DNA of 64,000 nt, from the NCBI GenBank assembly GCA_016800925.1, contig JABCPU010000254.1, forward strand, positions 1 to 64,000. The letters are read 5' to 3'. The position numbers and the translations under genes are program-made. The DNA comes from Suillus spraguei (Eukaryota > Basidiomycota > Agaricomycetes > Boletales > Suillaceae). Numbering within the stretch: the first letter of the stretch is position 1; the number at the start of each line of letters is the position of its first letter. Under the pieces are notes generated by a model. That model made no database searches, was not told where the DNA came from, and saw only the letters and a program-made list of their open reading frames with translations. Below are positions 21,013-32,637 of the stretch, in pieces.

Positions 21013-22637
21013 GTTCAAGGTACGAGAATGGACATAGAATGATGTCTATGTGGTGAATCAGCATTTTAGGTTTTTCCCACCCTTCTTGCTTCATACTATC
21101 ACATACCACTCACAAGTCAACTGCTCAACTACACTCTCGTTTTGTCGCATTTTCAGTCATTTAAGAAGAATTTGATTCATATAATTCCGATGCCTTGAAT
21201 CCAAAATAATTCAAATCTGAATATTTGTCTGGACTACACTGTCTTCATAACCGAGGGTCTTATATAAAAGTGTGTAAGGAATGTAATGACACCACAATTA
21301 CACTGGGATAAGACTTCTTGCCAGTCCTCGATTAACATGGTCTATGACTTTTCTAGTTTTCGTGGTAGATAACATGTGAGTTCTTGGGAGGCCCACTAAA
21401 CTAATCTGGTGATTAACTTAGCTGGAGCTATCTTCAGAAATCTGCTCTTGGGAAACTGAGCCTAGGGTAGACTGTCTAGGCTGGGAACTGGGTGTACGTG
21501 GATAGATTTGTCTAGGAAAGATCCCTCTAGACAATAAACTGGGTGTGAAATAGATTGGCCTAGGAATGAACCTTCTAGACAATAGACTTGGGCACTTGAA
21601 TAGATTGGCCTAGGAATGAACCTTCTAGGCACTGGACTTGGGAACTTGGGTAGAGTTGTCTAGGAATGAACCTTCTAGACAATAGGCTGGGATAGTATTC
21701 TCAAAGATATGAGAATAGAATATGTGGACCAGATCGTGGCTGGTCAAAGATATGAACTGGAGAGACGTGGTCTCTAATATAACTGACTATTTTCCTAGGT
21801 ATATCGTATACCTAGCTTTGAAAATAGTATAGCAATGGTCTCAAGAAAATTCATTACCCTGCACTTGGTTTAACAATACTTCAAAGTGACTAACTTTGCA
21901 AGCCTTGAGAAATATTTACTCCTGAAATATAGTGACTCCTGAAATATAGTGACAAGTGGGAGGTCCTATTTTTTTGGGGAGAATGGGCTCTCCTTTTATA
22001 CATGTAGCATGGGAAAATAGTTATGTAAGCTAATATAGAGAGAACCAATCAAAATATTCATCCAAACTCAAAAGAATAGGAATAAAAGGAAAAGGTGGAG
22101 CCATGACATCATATATGACATCATAGTGGAGCAGAACATTCTATAACATTCTATTCTGTGGAGCAGAATGTTCTAGAAGTGAAATGGAACTGTCCAGAAT
22201 GAAGTGACATCAGTATGATATCATACCCTGTGGGTACAATTTTATGAAGTGTTTGGGGTGTCAAGGCATCCTAATAGTAAGAAATAGTAAGGGAGAAATG
22301 GAGAAGAGACAAGAATAATAGTACAATGGAAACAGGTGAAACATAGGTTGTTTTTGGTAGGTTTTTGTAGGCTTTGAACTTTTCTCTATGGTTTTCTCTA
22401 GTCAAAGTGAATAAGCCAAAGGTAAGGCTATACATAAAGCTTCAATCTTCTTCTCACATCAAATAGATCATTATGTGATTCCAATCTCACATATGACTTT
22501 TCTTCAAACAATGCAGATTTGTGAATCAGCAGAAATGTCTGGAAGTGTTTTGAACCAAGGTATGGTACCAAGGTATGGGTTGACTAGTCTGAGGGCTAAG
22601 CTAACAGACATGGTCTTTTGTAGGTCACCTAGCAGTC
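21013..22637. other. Non-coding stretch upstream of the YR retroelement
   Basis: No gene recognised. The stretch is AT-rich and holds a four-unit tandem repeat (21,499-21,705), a TATATAAAAG word near 21,261, and near 22,125-22,195 an imperfect inverted repeat built on GTGGAGCAGAA(C/T)(A/G)TTCTA. It may include the 5' end of the tyrosine-recombinase element that starts coding at 22,638, but I could not identify that element's terminal repeats. Confidence 0.45.
21499..21705 (+). repeat. Tandem repeat, four ~50-bp units
   Basis: Four successive units share the core TAGGAATGAACCTTCTAGACA followed by a TAGACTTGGG-like tail. Unit 1 is the most diverged (TAGGAAAGATCCCTCTAGAC) and unit 4 is cut short. 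The period is about 50 bp. Confidence 0.75.
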
Positions 22638-23502
22638 ATGTCCATGCATGATTCCCGTATCATGCAGGACAACATGTTGGCTAATACTTGAGTGCAGCTC
22701 ATCAATGAGAATACTACAGAGGATCAAGTAGTCCAACTACTTAGGAACATCTGGGAAGCCAACAACAATACAGATAAACGATTGTGGCAGCAGCAAGTAA
22801 TTGATGACAGGGAGGAACATGCTCACTGTCAATGTCTGGAAGATGATGAACAAGAAAGGTTAGACCAAGAACGTGTCTATGAAGAGGAGAATGCATGCAA
22901 GGAAGAATGGAAAAAGAATAAGCACAAATACATTCTGATTTGAAACGCTGGCATTCCTGACAATCCTGTCATTACTCTGTCTTCTTATGCACTTCGCAAG
23001 TTAGACAAAGGTGAATATGTTGAACTATGGTACTTCACCAATGATGGGCTAGATGATACATCTATCAAGAAGACAGTAGATGACGACACCATGATTTTAT
23101 CAACCATAGCTGACAGTTCTACAGCCTGTGTGACCTTAGTGTCCATGCAGAATGCTCATTTGGTGATCAATGATGGAGACTTGCCCTTTGAGGAATTTTG
23201 TCAAGTGTGCCCTCATTTTCTAACTGCTTTAGAGGAAGCAGACTGGCCGCAAGATATAATCAGGATGATGGCATTATTTTGGAGAAACTTGCAAGTTCAC
23301 AGCTATTGCTCTCTTTGTGACCCACTAGTGCAGAAGACACTTCTGTTATATCAAGCTGAGCAATGCAAATGATGGCATATTGCAGCTAAATCTTCCATTG
23401 GCCCATATGACATTTCCACTGTCAATGAGAAGGTGCTCATAGAGATGAGAAACAGAGTGTATTGGGATGATTGCTACAGAAAAGATAACTCAAGAGACTA
23501 TA
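22638..23502 (+). pseudogene. YR retroelement gag-like ORF1
   Basis: ATG at 22,638 opens one reading frame running to about 23,502. A Glu/Gln/Arg-rich helical start (VQLLRNIWEANNNTDKRLW) is followed by a charged coiled coil and SSYALRKLDKGEYVELWYF near 23,000, a word typical of the ORF1 that accompanies these elements in Agaricomycetes. WPQDIIRMMALFWRNLQVHS and LLLYQAEQ come later. The frame has three stops, all TGA (22,689-22,691, 22,941-22,943, 23,370-23,372), each at a place where Arg is plausible (for example QCK-TGA-WH). There are no frameshifts, so point decay alone disables it. Confidence 0.72.
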
Positions 23503-23801
23503 AGGTCAGTTTTGATTGTTAACAAGCTTTTATCTTCACTAATCATCAATCATCATTCACAAATTCATTCTTTCTGTCTAAAAACAACACTTGCATTATT
23601 TACTGTCACTTGCCACACATCTCACGCCTCATGCCACATGCTACATGCTACATGCCCCATGCTACATGCCTCGTGCAACACTTTTTTCATCATGGACAAT
23701 AGTCTGATCAATGAGGCAACTCATTGTTGAAGCCACATAATTACAAAGACTCATGAAAATGTTCAGCATCACCTGAGCAAGGGTACAAGTCAAAGTGGAC
23801 C
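23503..23801. other. Spacer between YR ORF1 and ORF2
   Basis: No gene. It contains a simple CATGCTACATGCC-like repeat (about 23,626-23,685) and ends in a frame that could run into the RT ORF (GYKSKWT...) if the candidate LTR at 23,802-24,574 is removed. Confidence 0.45.
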
Positions 23802-24574
23802 TGTCAGGATTTTTGAGCCAGCACAAGTGGAGGCGTCCTCTCCGCTTGTGCTGTTTGCCTGAGACAAAACCCTCACAGAATTATCGAGTGCAGAGCAGTC
23901 AAGCTCTGGGATGAATCATTTGATACCCTTTGCTCATGCATTGGAAGAATTCTCACAATGCGAGACGGAAAACCTATCTGCATGTATTTATACATAAGAT
24001 TGAAGTGGAGAGCAAATACTTAAGTATTGCTAGATTAAGTATGAAGTCAGATAGCCAATAAGAGGACACATGCTCGTGAATGAGTCAGAGGGTATGAACC
24101 AATGAAAGCATGCATGTGCAAAGGGGAGTCATAGGTGTGGAGCCGAAGGTATAAAGAGTATGAGCCAATGAGGCGATGCACGAGTTAAGAAAGGTAAATG
24201 GTAAAAGCATAAAGCATAAGATGATACCAGAATGTCTTTGAGAGCCAATGGGGAGTTCCCATGAACCAGGAGGTTATGTGTGTTGACACGCAGGGTAATA
24301 CAATGAGCACAGAGAAGGCACTTGAAGTGTGAGAAGCGTGAAAGGTGCATATAGGCATGAAGGAGGCAGAAGGCGCACGAGGAAGGCGCGTTTAGCAGCG
24401 ATGGAGAAGGCGAGCATAGGTGAGGTAAGGAGTGACAATGGCAAGCCATATGAGATAGCAGAGGATGAGGATGGAGGCCTCATTGGGATGAGAGTAGATG
24501 GCAATGCATAGGAGGAAAAATGATAGTAGGGGTGCAAGAAGGTGTTCTTGTAACAGTTGTGCTGAAGTCACGCA
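23802..24574 (+). repeat. Candidate solo LTR between YR ORF1 and RT
   Basis: 773 bp beginning TGTCAGGATTTTTGAGC and ending CACGCA. It is flanked by GGACC (23,797-23,801) and TGACC (24,575-24,579), a 5-bp duplication with one mismatch. Near its start lies a 13-bp imperfect hairpin, AGCACAAGTGGAG with CTCCGCTTGTGCT. No second copy exists in the window, so this rests on the termini, the near duplication and the frame rejoining upstream of GTFVQGAATHL. Confidence 0.45.
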
Positions 24575-24854
24575 TGACCAAAGGCACTTTTGTTCAGGGT
24601 GCAGCAACACATCTCATGGTGCTCAAACATGTCCTCAAGCTCAGAAGGCACAAGCCACTCACACCATATAATCCAGAAGCATGGGAAGTGCAGCTCATCG
24701 CTATGGGTCTCATTGACAGATACTTGCATATTCCTGACGGTCTTCGTCATGGCTTTGTTTTGGACATTCCTAATATTAAAGTCACTCAGGCTCCTCCTAA
24801 CAAGCAATCTATTCATGAATATCAACAAGAGTTTCATTCTATTGTGCAAACTGA
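24575..24854 (+). pseudogene. YR retroelement ORF2, N-terminal part of RT
   Basis: Open frame TKGTFVQGAATHLMVLKHVL, LTPYNPEAWEVQLI, HIPDGLRHGFVLDIPNIKV and PPNKQSIHEYQQEFHSIVQT. These words typify the start of the RT protein of Agaricomycete YR elements (the HIPDGLRHGF block especially). The frame is cut at 24,854 by an LTR-like unit and resumes at 25,811 (TELEKGQYIGPF) after removing it and one CTGA. Confidence 0.72.
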
Positions 24855-25810
24855 TGTAAAGATACAACCTAACCTGGGCTGTAGATAAACTACCTCCTAA
24901 GTTAGTATGTGTGGTCTTGCACTCCATCTAGTCTGCTTCACTTGCGAAACAAGAGCATTCGACCCTAAAGGGGGATGCCTGTTAGTATAGTCTAATCCAA
25001 GTCAAACCAGTGGAGCGAATGTAGCATCGTAGTCAGCATTAAGTTGCCATGGTCAGCAATGATGTTGCCAGGACTAGTGTCATATGTAGCGGTGCTACTG
25101 TGGTCGAGATAATACTTGTAGCATAGCGTCAAGTGAACGATAATAAGTGATAAGGTCTGTGGGAGCGGTAAGGTTGCGAGCGGTGCGAAGAAACAGTAAA
25201 GAAATCCGCAGTACTCTCAGCGGTAGAGTAGCAGTGCATGTGAAGTTCAGTCTAAACAGGGGTCAAGAATCTAGCAGTGTGCCAGTGGTAATGGTGAACG
25301 AGCGTAATTGATTAACAAGCGGTAAAGGACTTTAAAGACTAAGTCCACTACTGGGTAGATCCAGAGCTAGACACTAATCCTGACCTATAGTACAGTGAAA
25401 ATAAGGTACTGTATCGTGCAGGGTATACGGTGCTTATATCCTAAATCATATGTACTCGGAATGCATTAGGTGAAATCAGTAGCGCTCAAGTACAGTAACT
25501 GCAGTATGTAAACATAGTGCGAGGTGGCTGCGGCACAAGGCAACATGTAATAAGGCTTGCCGTGGGATCAGTGATAGATGGTCATGTATAAACTACGCAC
25601 CAAATGGATCTATGCAGATGCAGCAAGGACATGGAAGGACATCAGTATGTGGAACGTGGTGCGGCAGTCAGTACAGTGTGCAGTAAGCATTGGATGCCGC
25701 CAGCAATGCTAAAGGGGTAAGATGGCCTTTGGACTGGTGGAGATTCCTATAGATGTGAGATGTGCGCCAAAAGATAGGGTTTTAAGGCCAGCGCCAATAT
25801 GTTCATTACA
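24855..25810. repeat. Family-E LTR-like unit, copy A
   Basis: 956 bp, TGTAAAGATACAACC...ATGTTCATTACA, with perfect 4-bp duplications CTGA (24,851-24,854 and 25,811-25,814). Copies B, C and D lie at 27,993, 29,466 and 33,768. All share GACCCTAAAGGGGGATGCC about 110 bases in and TTTTAAGGCCAGCGCCAATATG near the end. It is non-coding and most likely a solo LTR of an element whose interior is absent here. Confidence 0.8.
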
Positions 25811-26039
25811 CTGAACTTGAGAAAGGACAATACATTGGTCCATTTAAGCATAACAACATTGAGAGACTCATTGGTCCCTTCCAATCTTCTCCTTTCTCTA
25901 TCATACCCAAACCAGGGAGACCCGGATGCTATCAAATCATACAAAATTATTTCTTCCCTCACCTGCCCTCAAAAAAGTTTCCAAACCCATCAATCAACTC
26001 ATACATTGACCCAGACAACTTTCCCAGTACTTGGGGAAC
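25811..26039 (+). pseudogene. YR retroelement RT fragment between two insertions
   Basis: Encodes ELEKGQYIGPFKHNNIERL, IGPFQSSPFSIIPKPGRPG and, after a small frame slip, SYIDP-like sequence, the palm/fingers region that precedes the catalytic block of the YR-type RT. It ends at GGGGAAC where the 1.2-kb solo LTR (26,040-27,236) inserted. Confidence 0.65.
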
Positions 26040-27236
26040 TGTCATATACCGTACACTCAGATCCGATCCATGTCCATATCCGATCAGTGTCCATATCCGA
26101 TCAGTGTCCATATCTGATCCATGCTCATATCCGAAACTATTCCCGCGCACCTGCGCGTTACTCCTTTTAGGTTGATACCTGTGTCTGGCTTTCAGTTATC
26201 TCTGCACCTCTGGCTGTCGGATATCTTGACTTCCGTCTTGATAAGATATTTCGTACAAGTCTTATTTCTGAGTTCATAGCCTTGTGTTCCGCAATGCCTC
26301 AAACATAGCCTCGGACTATCCTTACTTGCCTTCCAGCATGCTACCTACAGTATATAAACTTGTAGTACAACTCCTGCAGACCTCAATCTGATCATTGCTT
26401 TCCTACCTCTGTATATCCCTTTGACTTCTGTATCTTGTTACCATGTCTATATAAATCTGTTTCCATTCCCACACTTGGGCTCTGGCCCTTGTAAGCTTCT
26501 GACTCAGACCTATGGGATCATTCCCTAGGCCGGAGCCTTGATCCTTCGTCCTATATCCTTTTCGGACTTCATCCGTTTCCTGTCTCTCATCTGATTCACC
26601 TCCGACTCTACCTGTGGTAGTCTTATCCTGTCTGTTTCTATTCTGGACCTCGTCCGGAGTAGTCTATACTACCTCTACACCATATCCGGACCTACTCCTC
26701 TCTAGTAGTCAACACCTCCCCTAAGATCCATAGAGCTACGCTCATCCAATCATCCAATCATCCGCTCTTCTGCTCTTCCGCTCCTCCGAGCTCTGGACCT
26801 TCGGACCCCTGGTCCTCCAGATCTATCCTATCCTATCCTCCGACATCTATGGATCATCTTTCCCTCTGGAGCTTTGCTCCTATCCTGCCCTGGACTTTGT
26901 CCAGGAGTCCATCCTTCATCCATTCTACTTGGAACTAGTTTCAGTAGTCTTACCATTACTCCCTACCATCCGGAAATAGTTCCGGTGCATTCCCGCGCTC
27001 ATCCGGAAGTCCTTCGGAGCTCTATCAAGCTATCCTGTCCTACAGAGTTCATCTGGACTCTGTCTGGACTTCACTATAACTCCCCCTTGGACTTCATCCG
27101 AAATTAAGGGCACATACTCGGGTAAGGGGCACAGCGTATGAGCTGAGGCCAAGCCCCTTCGACTTTCCGTCCCTCCGGTACAACCCCATGTAAGACCAGG
27201 ACTTCTTAGTAGCCCCAGTTTTGCATGGTTGTAACA
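26040..27236 (+). repeat. Solo LTR, 1,197 bp, in YR RT
   Basis: Begins TGTCATATACC, ends TTGTAACA, and is flanked by perfect 5-bp duplications GGAAC (26,035-26,039 and 27,237-27,241). It contains a TATATAAA box near 26,351 and a tandem of GATC(C/A)(G/A)TGTCCATATC units at 26,062-26,125. The first 11 bases equal those of the chromovirus 1 LTR, but most of the body does not align with it by eye, so it is a distinct, related family. Confidence 0.88.
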
Positions 27237-27992
27237 GGAACCTTTCATGTTCTCGCTCTTACTATCAGCTGGTTACCACCAGGCTCACAGATTGCAATTA
27301 GAGATGTATCTGAAGCATATCAGACAGTACCCATTCATGATTTCCAATGGCCTGGATTATCCCTGATGATCTCTTTTGCATTGACACCTGCATGTGTTTC
27401 AGCTTGCGTCCTTCAGCCGGGGCTTATGGTGTGCTTGCTGATGCAGGTCTTGACTTATTTTGCTCAAAGGGCATTGGTCCAGTGTCGAGATGGGTGGACG
27501 ATCATCTTTTCATACAAATTCTCAAGGAGTTCATTGATGCTTACAATGAGAAGAGAAAACAGTGGCACAGGGACATCACAGAGAGAGGGAGGCATCAGGA
27601 TGGTGGAAGAGTTTGGTTTGATGGCCACATCTTTGAAGATGGTACCTTGGAAGAATTTGATGAGAATTGTCATTTTCCAATCACAGACTTGTCAGGGACT
27701 TTGCCAAGGTCAATCAAAGACAGTTGCTTCTCATGCAACCTTGTGGACATTGACAAAGTGTCAGACGACTTTGATATCCCGTGGGAAAGACTTAAAGACA
27801 AGTCTTTTTCTTATTCTAACCTGTACATCGGGATCATTTGGGACCTGGAGCATAATAATGTATATCTATCAGAAGAAAAGAAACAGAAATACCTCTTGGC
27901 AATCAATGCATGGCAACAGTGAGGCACTCATGCCCTTCTTGACATACAGCAACTCTATGGTAGGCTGTTACATACTACACTTGTTATCCCAA
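27237..27992 (+). pseudogene. YR retroelement RT catalytic part
   Basis: Resumes with GTFHVLALTISWLPPGSQIA and IRDVSEAYQTVPIHDFQWP, shifts frame near 27,355, and continues DDLFCIDTCMCFSLRPSAGA, YGVLADAGLDLF and WVDDHLF. VDD is the RT catalytic motif in this family, at about 27,497. KYLLAINAWQ and YGRLLHTTLVIP end the segment. It is broken by copy B of the family-E unit at 27,993. Confidence 0.78.
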
Positions 27993-28817
27993 TGTAAAGA
28001 TTCAACCTAACCTGGGCTGTAGATAAACTACCTCCTAAGTTAGTATGTGAGTCTTGTGCTCCATCTAGTCTGCTTCACTTGTGAAACAAGAGCATTTGAC
28101 CCTAAAGGGGATGCCTGTTAGTAAAGTCTAATCCAAGTCAAACCAGTGAGTGAATGTAGCATCGTGGTCAGCGGTGAGTTGCTGGGGCTAGTGAAGATGC
28201 CACCAGAACTAGTGTTGTATATAGCGGTACTAGCATGGTTGAAACAATGCCTGTAAATGTAGCATTGAGCGAGCGATAATATCAGCAGTAGCAGTAAGAT
28301 GTGAGTGGTGCAAAGAAACAGTAAGGAAAGCCATGGTACTTTCAGCGGTAAAGTAGCAGTGAGCGTGAAGTCCAGTCAAAAATAGGGGTCAAGAATCCAG
28401 CAGTAATGGTGAATGAGCAATATAGATTAATGAGTGGTAAAGAAACTTTAAAGACTATGTACTCAGAATGCTTTAGGCAAAATCAGTAGCGCTCAAGTGC
28501 AGTAACTGCCATATGTAAATGTAGTGCAAGGCAGCTGTGGCACAAGGCAACGTGTAATAAGACTTGCCGTGGGATCAGTGATAAATGGTTATGTGCAAAC
28601 TATGCATCAAATGGAGCTATGCAGATGTGGCAAGGACATGGAAGGACATTGGTATGTGGAACGTGGTCCGGCAGTCAGTATGGTGTGCAGTAAATGTGTG
28701 ATGCCACCGGTAATGCTAAAGGAGTAAGACAGTCTTTGGACGAGTGGAGTTTCCTGTAGATGTGAGACATGCACCAAAAGATAGGGTTTTAAGGCCAGCG
28801 CTGATATGTTCATTACA
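27993..28817. repeat. Family-E LTR-like unit, copy B (interrupted by a small hAT)
   Basis: 825 bp from TGTAAAGATTCAACC to CATTACA. Its final bases (ATTACA) are part of the 8-bp duplication created by the hAT element at 28,820-29,272, so the unit formally closes at 29,278. Its own 4-bp duplication is CCAA (27,989-27,992 and 29,279-29,282). It is shorter than copies A and C because of internal deletions. Confidence 0.78.
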
Positions 28818-28819
28818 CC

Positions 28820-29272
28820 TAGTGCTGCCGAAGTCCGGTTCGGTTAGGTTTATCACCCTATATCTGCGAACCCCGAACTCGACCAGTGGTCAGGTTCAAG
28901 CAAGATGGGCGAACCCTGGACTGGACGCCTTTGAACGCGTTCGCAAGGGTTCAGTTCAGGTTCAGAACGCGTTCGAACCCTCAAACCGTTGATTTAATTA
29001 GCAAAAAAAATCAAAACAAGTTGGTGAGCGCACTACTTAAACTGACAGGAAGCCTCACGAAAAACACGCAGCTGGAATTGTGCACATGGTGCAGGTTCGG
29101 ACTGGTTCGGACGCGTCCGAACCGGTCCGCATTTTTCAGTGACGACATCGAACCCCGAACCTGTTAGGGGGTTCGGTCCAGGAGAGAGACCAAACCTGTG
29201 ACCGAACCACTGGTCCAGTCTGGATGGGTTCAGGTTCGAACCATGGTTCGGGACCGGACTGCGGCAGCACTA
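28820..29272. mobile_element. Non-autonomous hAT element (453 bp)
   Basis: Terminal inverted repeats TAGTGCTGCCGAAGTCCGG and CCGGACTGCGGCAGCACTA are flanked by perfect 8-bp duplications ATTACACC (28,812-28,819 and 29,273-29,280), the hAT hallmark. The interior is rich in GGTTCGAACC-type words and has no transposase. It depends on a transposase made elsewhere; its ends differ from those of hAT 1 (TAGTGTTGCC). Confidence 0.92.
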
Positions 29273-29278
29273 ATTACA

Positions 29279-29465
29279 CCAAGAGGGTGGGTATATCTTA
29301 CGTCCCTGGAAGCGATGCTGCGCCTCACCTTTGACAATTTTCTTCTCCCATGACGACCGATCAAAAGCCTAGAGGCAGATCTTCAATGGTGGAAAACACA
29401 GCTACAGAACTCTTTCGTTGGATGAACAATTCCCAGACCACTATCCTTACATGACCCAGAAGTGT
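29279..29465 (+). pseudogene. YR retroelement fragment between RT and RNase H
   Basis: After copy B the frame continues as VYLTSLEAMLRLTF, then TGA (29,351-29,353), RPIKSLEADLQWWKTQLQNS, then TGA (29,423-29,425) and TIPRPLSLHDPEV. Both stops fall where relatives have Arg. It is cut by copy C at 29,466. Confidence 0.7.
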
Positions 29466-30427
29466 TGTAAAGATACAACCTAACCTGGGCTGTAGATAAA
29501 CTACCTCCTAAGTTAGTATGTGAGTCTTGCGCTCTGTCTAGTCTGCTTCATTTGTGAGAACAAGAGCGTTCGACCCTAAAGGGGGATGCCTATTAGTATG
29601 GTCAAGTTCAAGTCAAACTTATGTGTGAAAGAAGCGTTGTGGTCAGCGGTAAGTTGCTGCAGTCAGCGATGATGCCGCCAGAACTAGCGTCGTGTGTAGC
29701 AGTGCTACCATGGTCGAGATATAGTCAGAAACAGTTGCATTGAGCAAGCAATGTCGAGCAATGATATCAGCGGTAATGGTAAAGTTGTGAGCGGTGCGAA
29801 GAAACAGTAAAGAAAGCCGCGGTACTTTCAGCAGTAAAGTAGCGACGCATGAGAAGTTCAGTCAAAATAACAGTCAAAAGTCCAGCGGTATGCCAGTGGT
29901 AATGGAGAACGAGCATGATAGATTAATGAGTGATAAGGAACTTTAAAGACTACGTCTACTACTGGGTGGATCCAGAGCTAGACAATAATCCTGACCTATA
30001 GTACGTGCAATGGTGTAAAATCAGGTACTGTATCGTGCGGGGTACGCAGTGCTTATATCCTAAATCATATGTATCTGGAATACTCTAGGCAAGATCAGTA
30101 GCACTCTAGTGTAGTAACCGCCATATGTAAACATAGCGCAAGGCACTGCGGCACAAGGCAACATGTAATAAGACTTGCTGTGGAATCAGTAATAACAAAC
30201 ATAAAACAAACGATGCACCAAATGGAGCTATGCGGATGCGGCAAGGACATGGGAGGACATTGGTATGTGGAATGAGGTATGGCAGTCGGTACAGTGTGCG
30301 GTAAGCGTGGGATGCCGCCGGTAATGCTAAAGGGGTAAGACGGCCATGGACAAGTGGTAACTCCTGTAGATGTGAGACGAGTGTCAAAAGATGGGGTTTT
30401 AAGCCCAGTGCCAATATGTTCGTTACA
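29466..30427. repeat. Family-E LTR-like unit, copy C
   Basis: 962 bp, TGTAAAGATACAACC...ATGTTCGTTACA. The flanks GTGT (29,462-29,465) and GCAT (30,428-30,431) differ by two transitions. Removing the unit plus GCAT rejoins the ORF as EVYSDTSLGFG, which supports a decayed 4-bp duplication. Confidence 0.78.
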
Positions 30428-31239
30428 GCATACTCAGATACCAGCTTGGGCTTTGGTATTGCTATCATCATTTGGAGAAGATGGTGTGCATGGAGACTCA
30501 GAAAAGGTTGGCAGACACTCAATGGACAAAAGGACATTGGATGGGCAGAAGCGATTGGATTCAAGTTTCTTGCTCAGTACATTATCAGGATGGGAGGATC
30601 AGAGAGGCATTTTGGAGTTTATGGAGACAATCAAGGAGTTATTGAAGGCTGGCACAATGGGCGTAGCAGGAACCCTGTGGTCAACACAGTCTTCAAAAGA
30701 ATCTTTGATTTTATCTACAATTCCCCAACACTTTATTCATTCCATCCAGCCTATGTCAAAAGCGAAAACAACCCAGCAGATGGACTGTCTATGGGGGTCT
30801 ATGGAAGCACCAAAAGCTTACTGCCTACCCTCCTGATCCCAGTCGAACTTCGTCCCTTTATCATTGATCCCTTTGTTGCGTCCACAAGACCAGAGGACTA
30901 CAATGCAGATAGGTCCTTCTCTCCACCAGTCAAGTTCACTTCTTATGATGGTTCAGATTCAGTCCTTAGAGATGAACCCCATAGCAACACAGACTCACTC
31001 AGTCTCATCTGTCAGGAACAACAATTCCTCCATCTACAATCCTAGATTCAGAGCCCCAATTCCTGCAGAACAATCAACCACACCCCAACCATACAAAGCA
31101 GGACTAATACATCGTCCTCACTGTTTAGCTCAAGAGAGGTTGAGGTTTTGGTTCCCATTAAAGACGAGGAAGACATTTGGGCCTGACGGAAAGTTTTTAA
31201 TCATTTCGAAAGAAGATCTAAAAGGGTGTTAATAATCAT
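30428..31239 (+). pseudogene. YR retroelement RNase H domain
   Basis: YSDTSLGFGIAIIIWRRW opens the RNase H-like domain, followed by DIGWAEAIGFKFLAQYII, VYGDNQGVIEGWHNGRSRNP, and SFHPAYVKSENNPADGLS near 30,745-30,795. The D, E, D, D pattern (YSD, WAE, GDN, PAD) fits an RNase H active site. The stretch is open from 30,428 to about 31,045, then falls into other frames. Confidence 0.75.
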
Positions 31240-31339
31240 GAACCTCTCATGGGCTCTGGGTACACGGAAATTTTATGGAGCAGGCTTGCTGGTGTTCCAT
31301 GTCTTCTGTGATGAATGGAACATTCCAGAAGAGCAGTGA

Positions 31340-31919
31340 TGTCCTGTGGGCACCCAAACACTCTTGAATTTTGTTGCAAGCTGTGCAGAATCATATTCTG
31401 GGAAAATGTTAGTGAACTATGTGTATGCTATAAGGGCATGGCATACTCTTCACAGTCAACCTTGGACAGTGCAACAGGACAAGTTAGAAGCATCCTTGGC
31501 AGGGGCAACAGAGCTCACCCCATCCACATCTAAGCATACTAAGCACAAACCGTTTACAGTGGAACTCATTCTGTAGATTCGGTCTCATCTCAATTTAGCA
31601 AACAAATCCACTAGACACTGCAGTATTCACATGTTTGACAAGCACCTTCTATGCACTCTGTCATTTAGGAGAACTCACCGTAAAAACTATCAAGACCTTC
31701 AATCCAGAAAAGAATGTTAAACGCTCAAACATAGAGTTTGATGTGGAAGACCATCATGGTTTTTGAGTGACAAAAATCTTTTTACCTCATACCAAGGTTT
31801 CCGAAGTTGGTGAAGGCATTTACTGGGCAGAACAAGAGAATTTAGCAGATCCAAAGGCAGTGTTACTCAATCACTTTACCATAAACAATCTGCAGCTCAA
31901 TGATCACCTATTTGCATGG
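31340..31919 (+). pseudogene. YR retroelement tyrosine recombinase, N-terminal part
   Basis: Encodes LLNFVASCAESYSGKMLVNY, YAIRAWHTLHSQPW and ELTPSTSKHTKHKPFTVE, the core-binding region of the recombinase. TFYALCHLGELTVKTIKTFN, FLPHTKVSEVGEGIYWAEQ and HFTINNLQLNDHLFAW follow across small frame slips. The frame stops at the solo LTR at 31,920. Confidence 0.7.
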
Positions 31920-32637
31920 TGTCATATACCATCCATCTGATCTCAGATCCAATCAGATCCAATCGATCCTGCTTCCATCTGGTCCACAGATCCTATCCAG
32001 ATCACCCATTCAAAAGTTCCTACTTCTCCCACTCTAACTCCCTTGTGGACATCTGCATCTACCTCCTTTCAGCAATCCTCCTGTTTCCAGTATTCTGGCT
32101 ATGTATATTTCCATCCTGCTTATTGATCTGTTACTTATGTCTCATTTCTGACTCATGCATATTGATCCACTGTGCATTTACTAAGAGACTTCCGTTATAC
32201 ATCGTACATAGCTCTCGGTCCTGGACTTGTTGATTATCCATGCCAGTTACTTACAGTATATAAACCACTTGTAAATCTCTGTAGAACCTTAATTCGAATA
32301 TTATCTTAGATTCTGCTCATTCTGTTCCTCTGGACTTGAGTTACTTCCAACTCTAGTCATCTTCCAAGACTTAGGATTGATTCCTATAGTCTATATCTCT
32401 GACTCTACCCTCGGGTAGTCTACCTCCATTAGTTTCTAGTTGGGAACTCGTTCCAAGACTAGCCTTATTCCTCGTTCCATCCCTATGTTCCAGATAACCT
32501 TCAGACATGTCATATATGATACCTTCAGACGTATATCTTTCCTCTGAAATAAGGGGCATTATTCAGGAAAGTGGCACAGTGTATGAACTGAGGCCAAAGC
32601 TTTTCAGATCTCTTACCCTTTGAGTACGGTCTTAACA
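31920..32637 (+). repeat. Solo LTR, diverged chromovirus 1 family, in the recombinase
   Basis: 718 bp, TGTCATATACC...GTCTTAACA, with perfect 5-bp duplications CATGG (31,915-31,919 and 32,638-32,642). TATATAAACCACTTGTAAATC and the TTCGAATAT R-start region are recognisable. The orientation is opposite to chromovirus 1. It is much more diverged than the copy at 38,004, so it is an older insertion. Confidence 0.9.

Noticed and set aside
24129..24537. Overlapping minus-strand frames of about 100 codons
   Set aside because: They are His/Leu/Ser-rich with no family resemblance and lie inside the candidate LTR.
28881..29167. Plus-strand frames inside the small hAT element
   Set aside because: They are composed of GTTCGAACC-type repeats with no transposase motifs; the element is non-autonomous.
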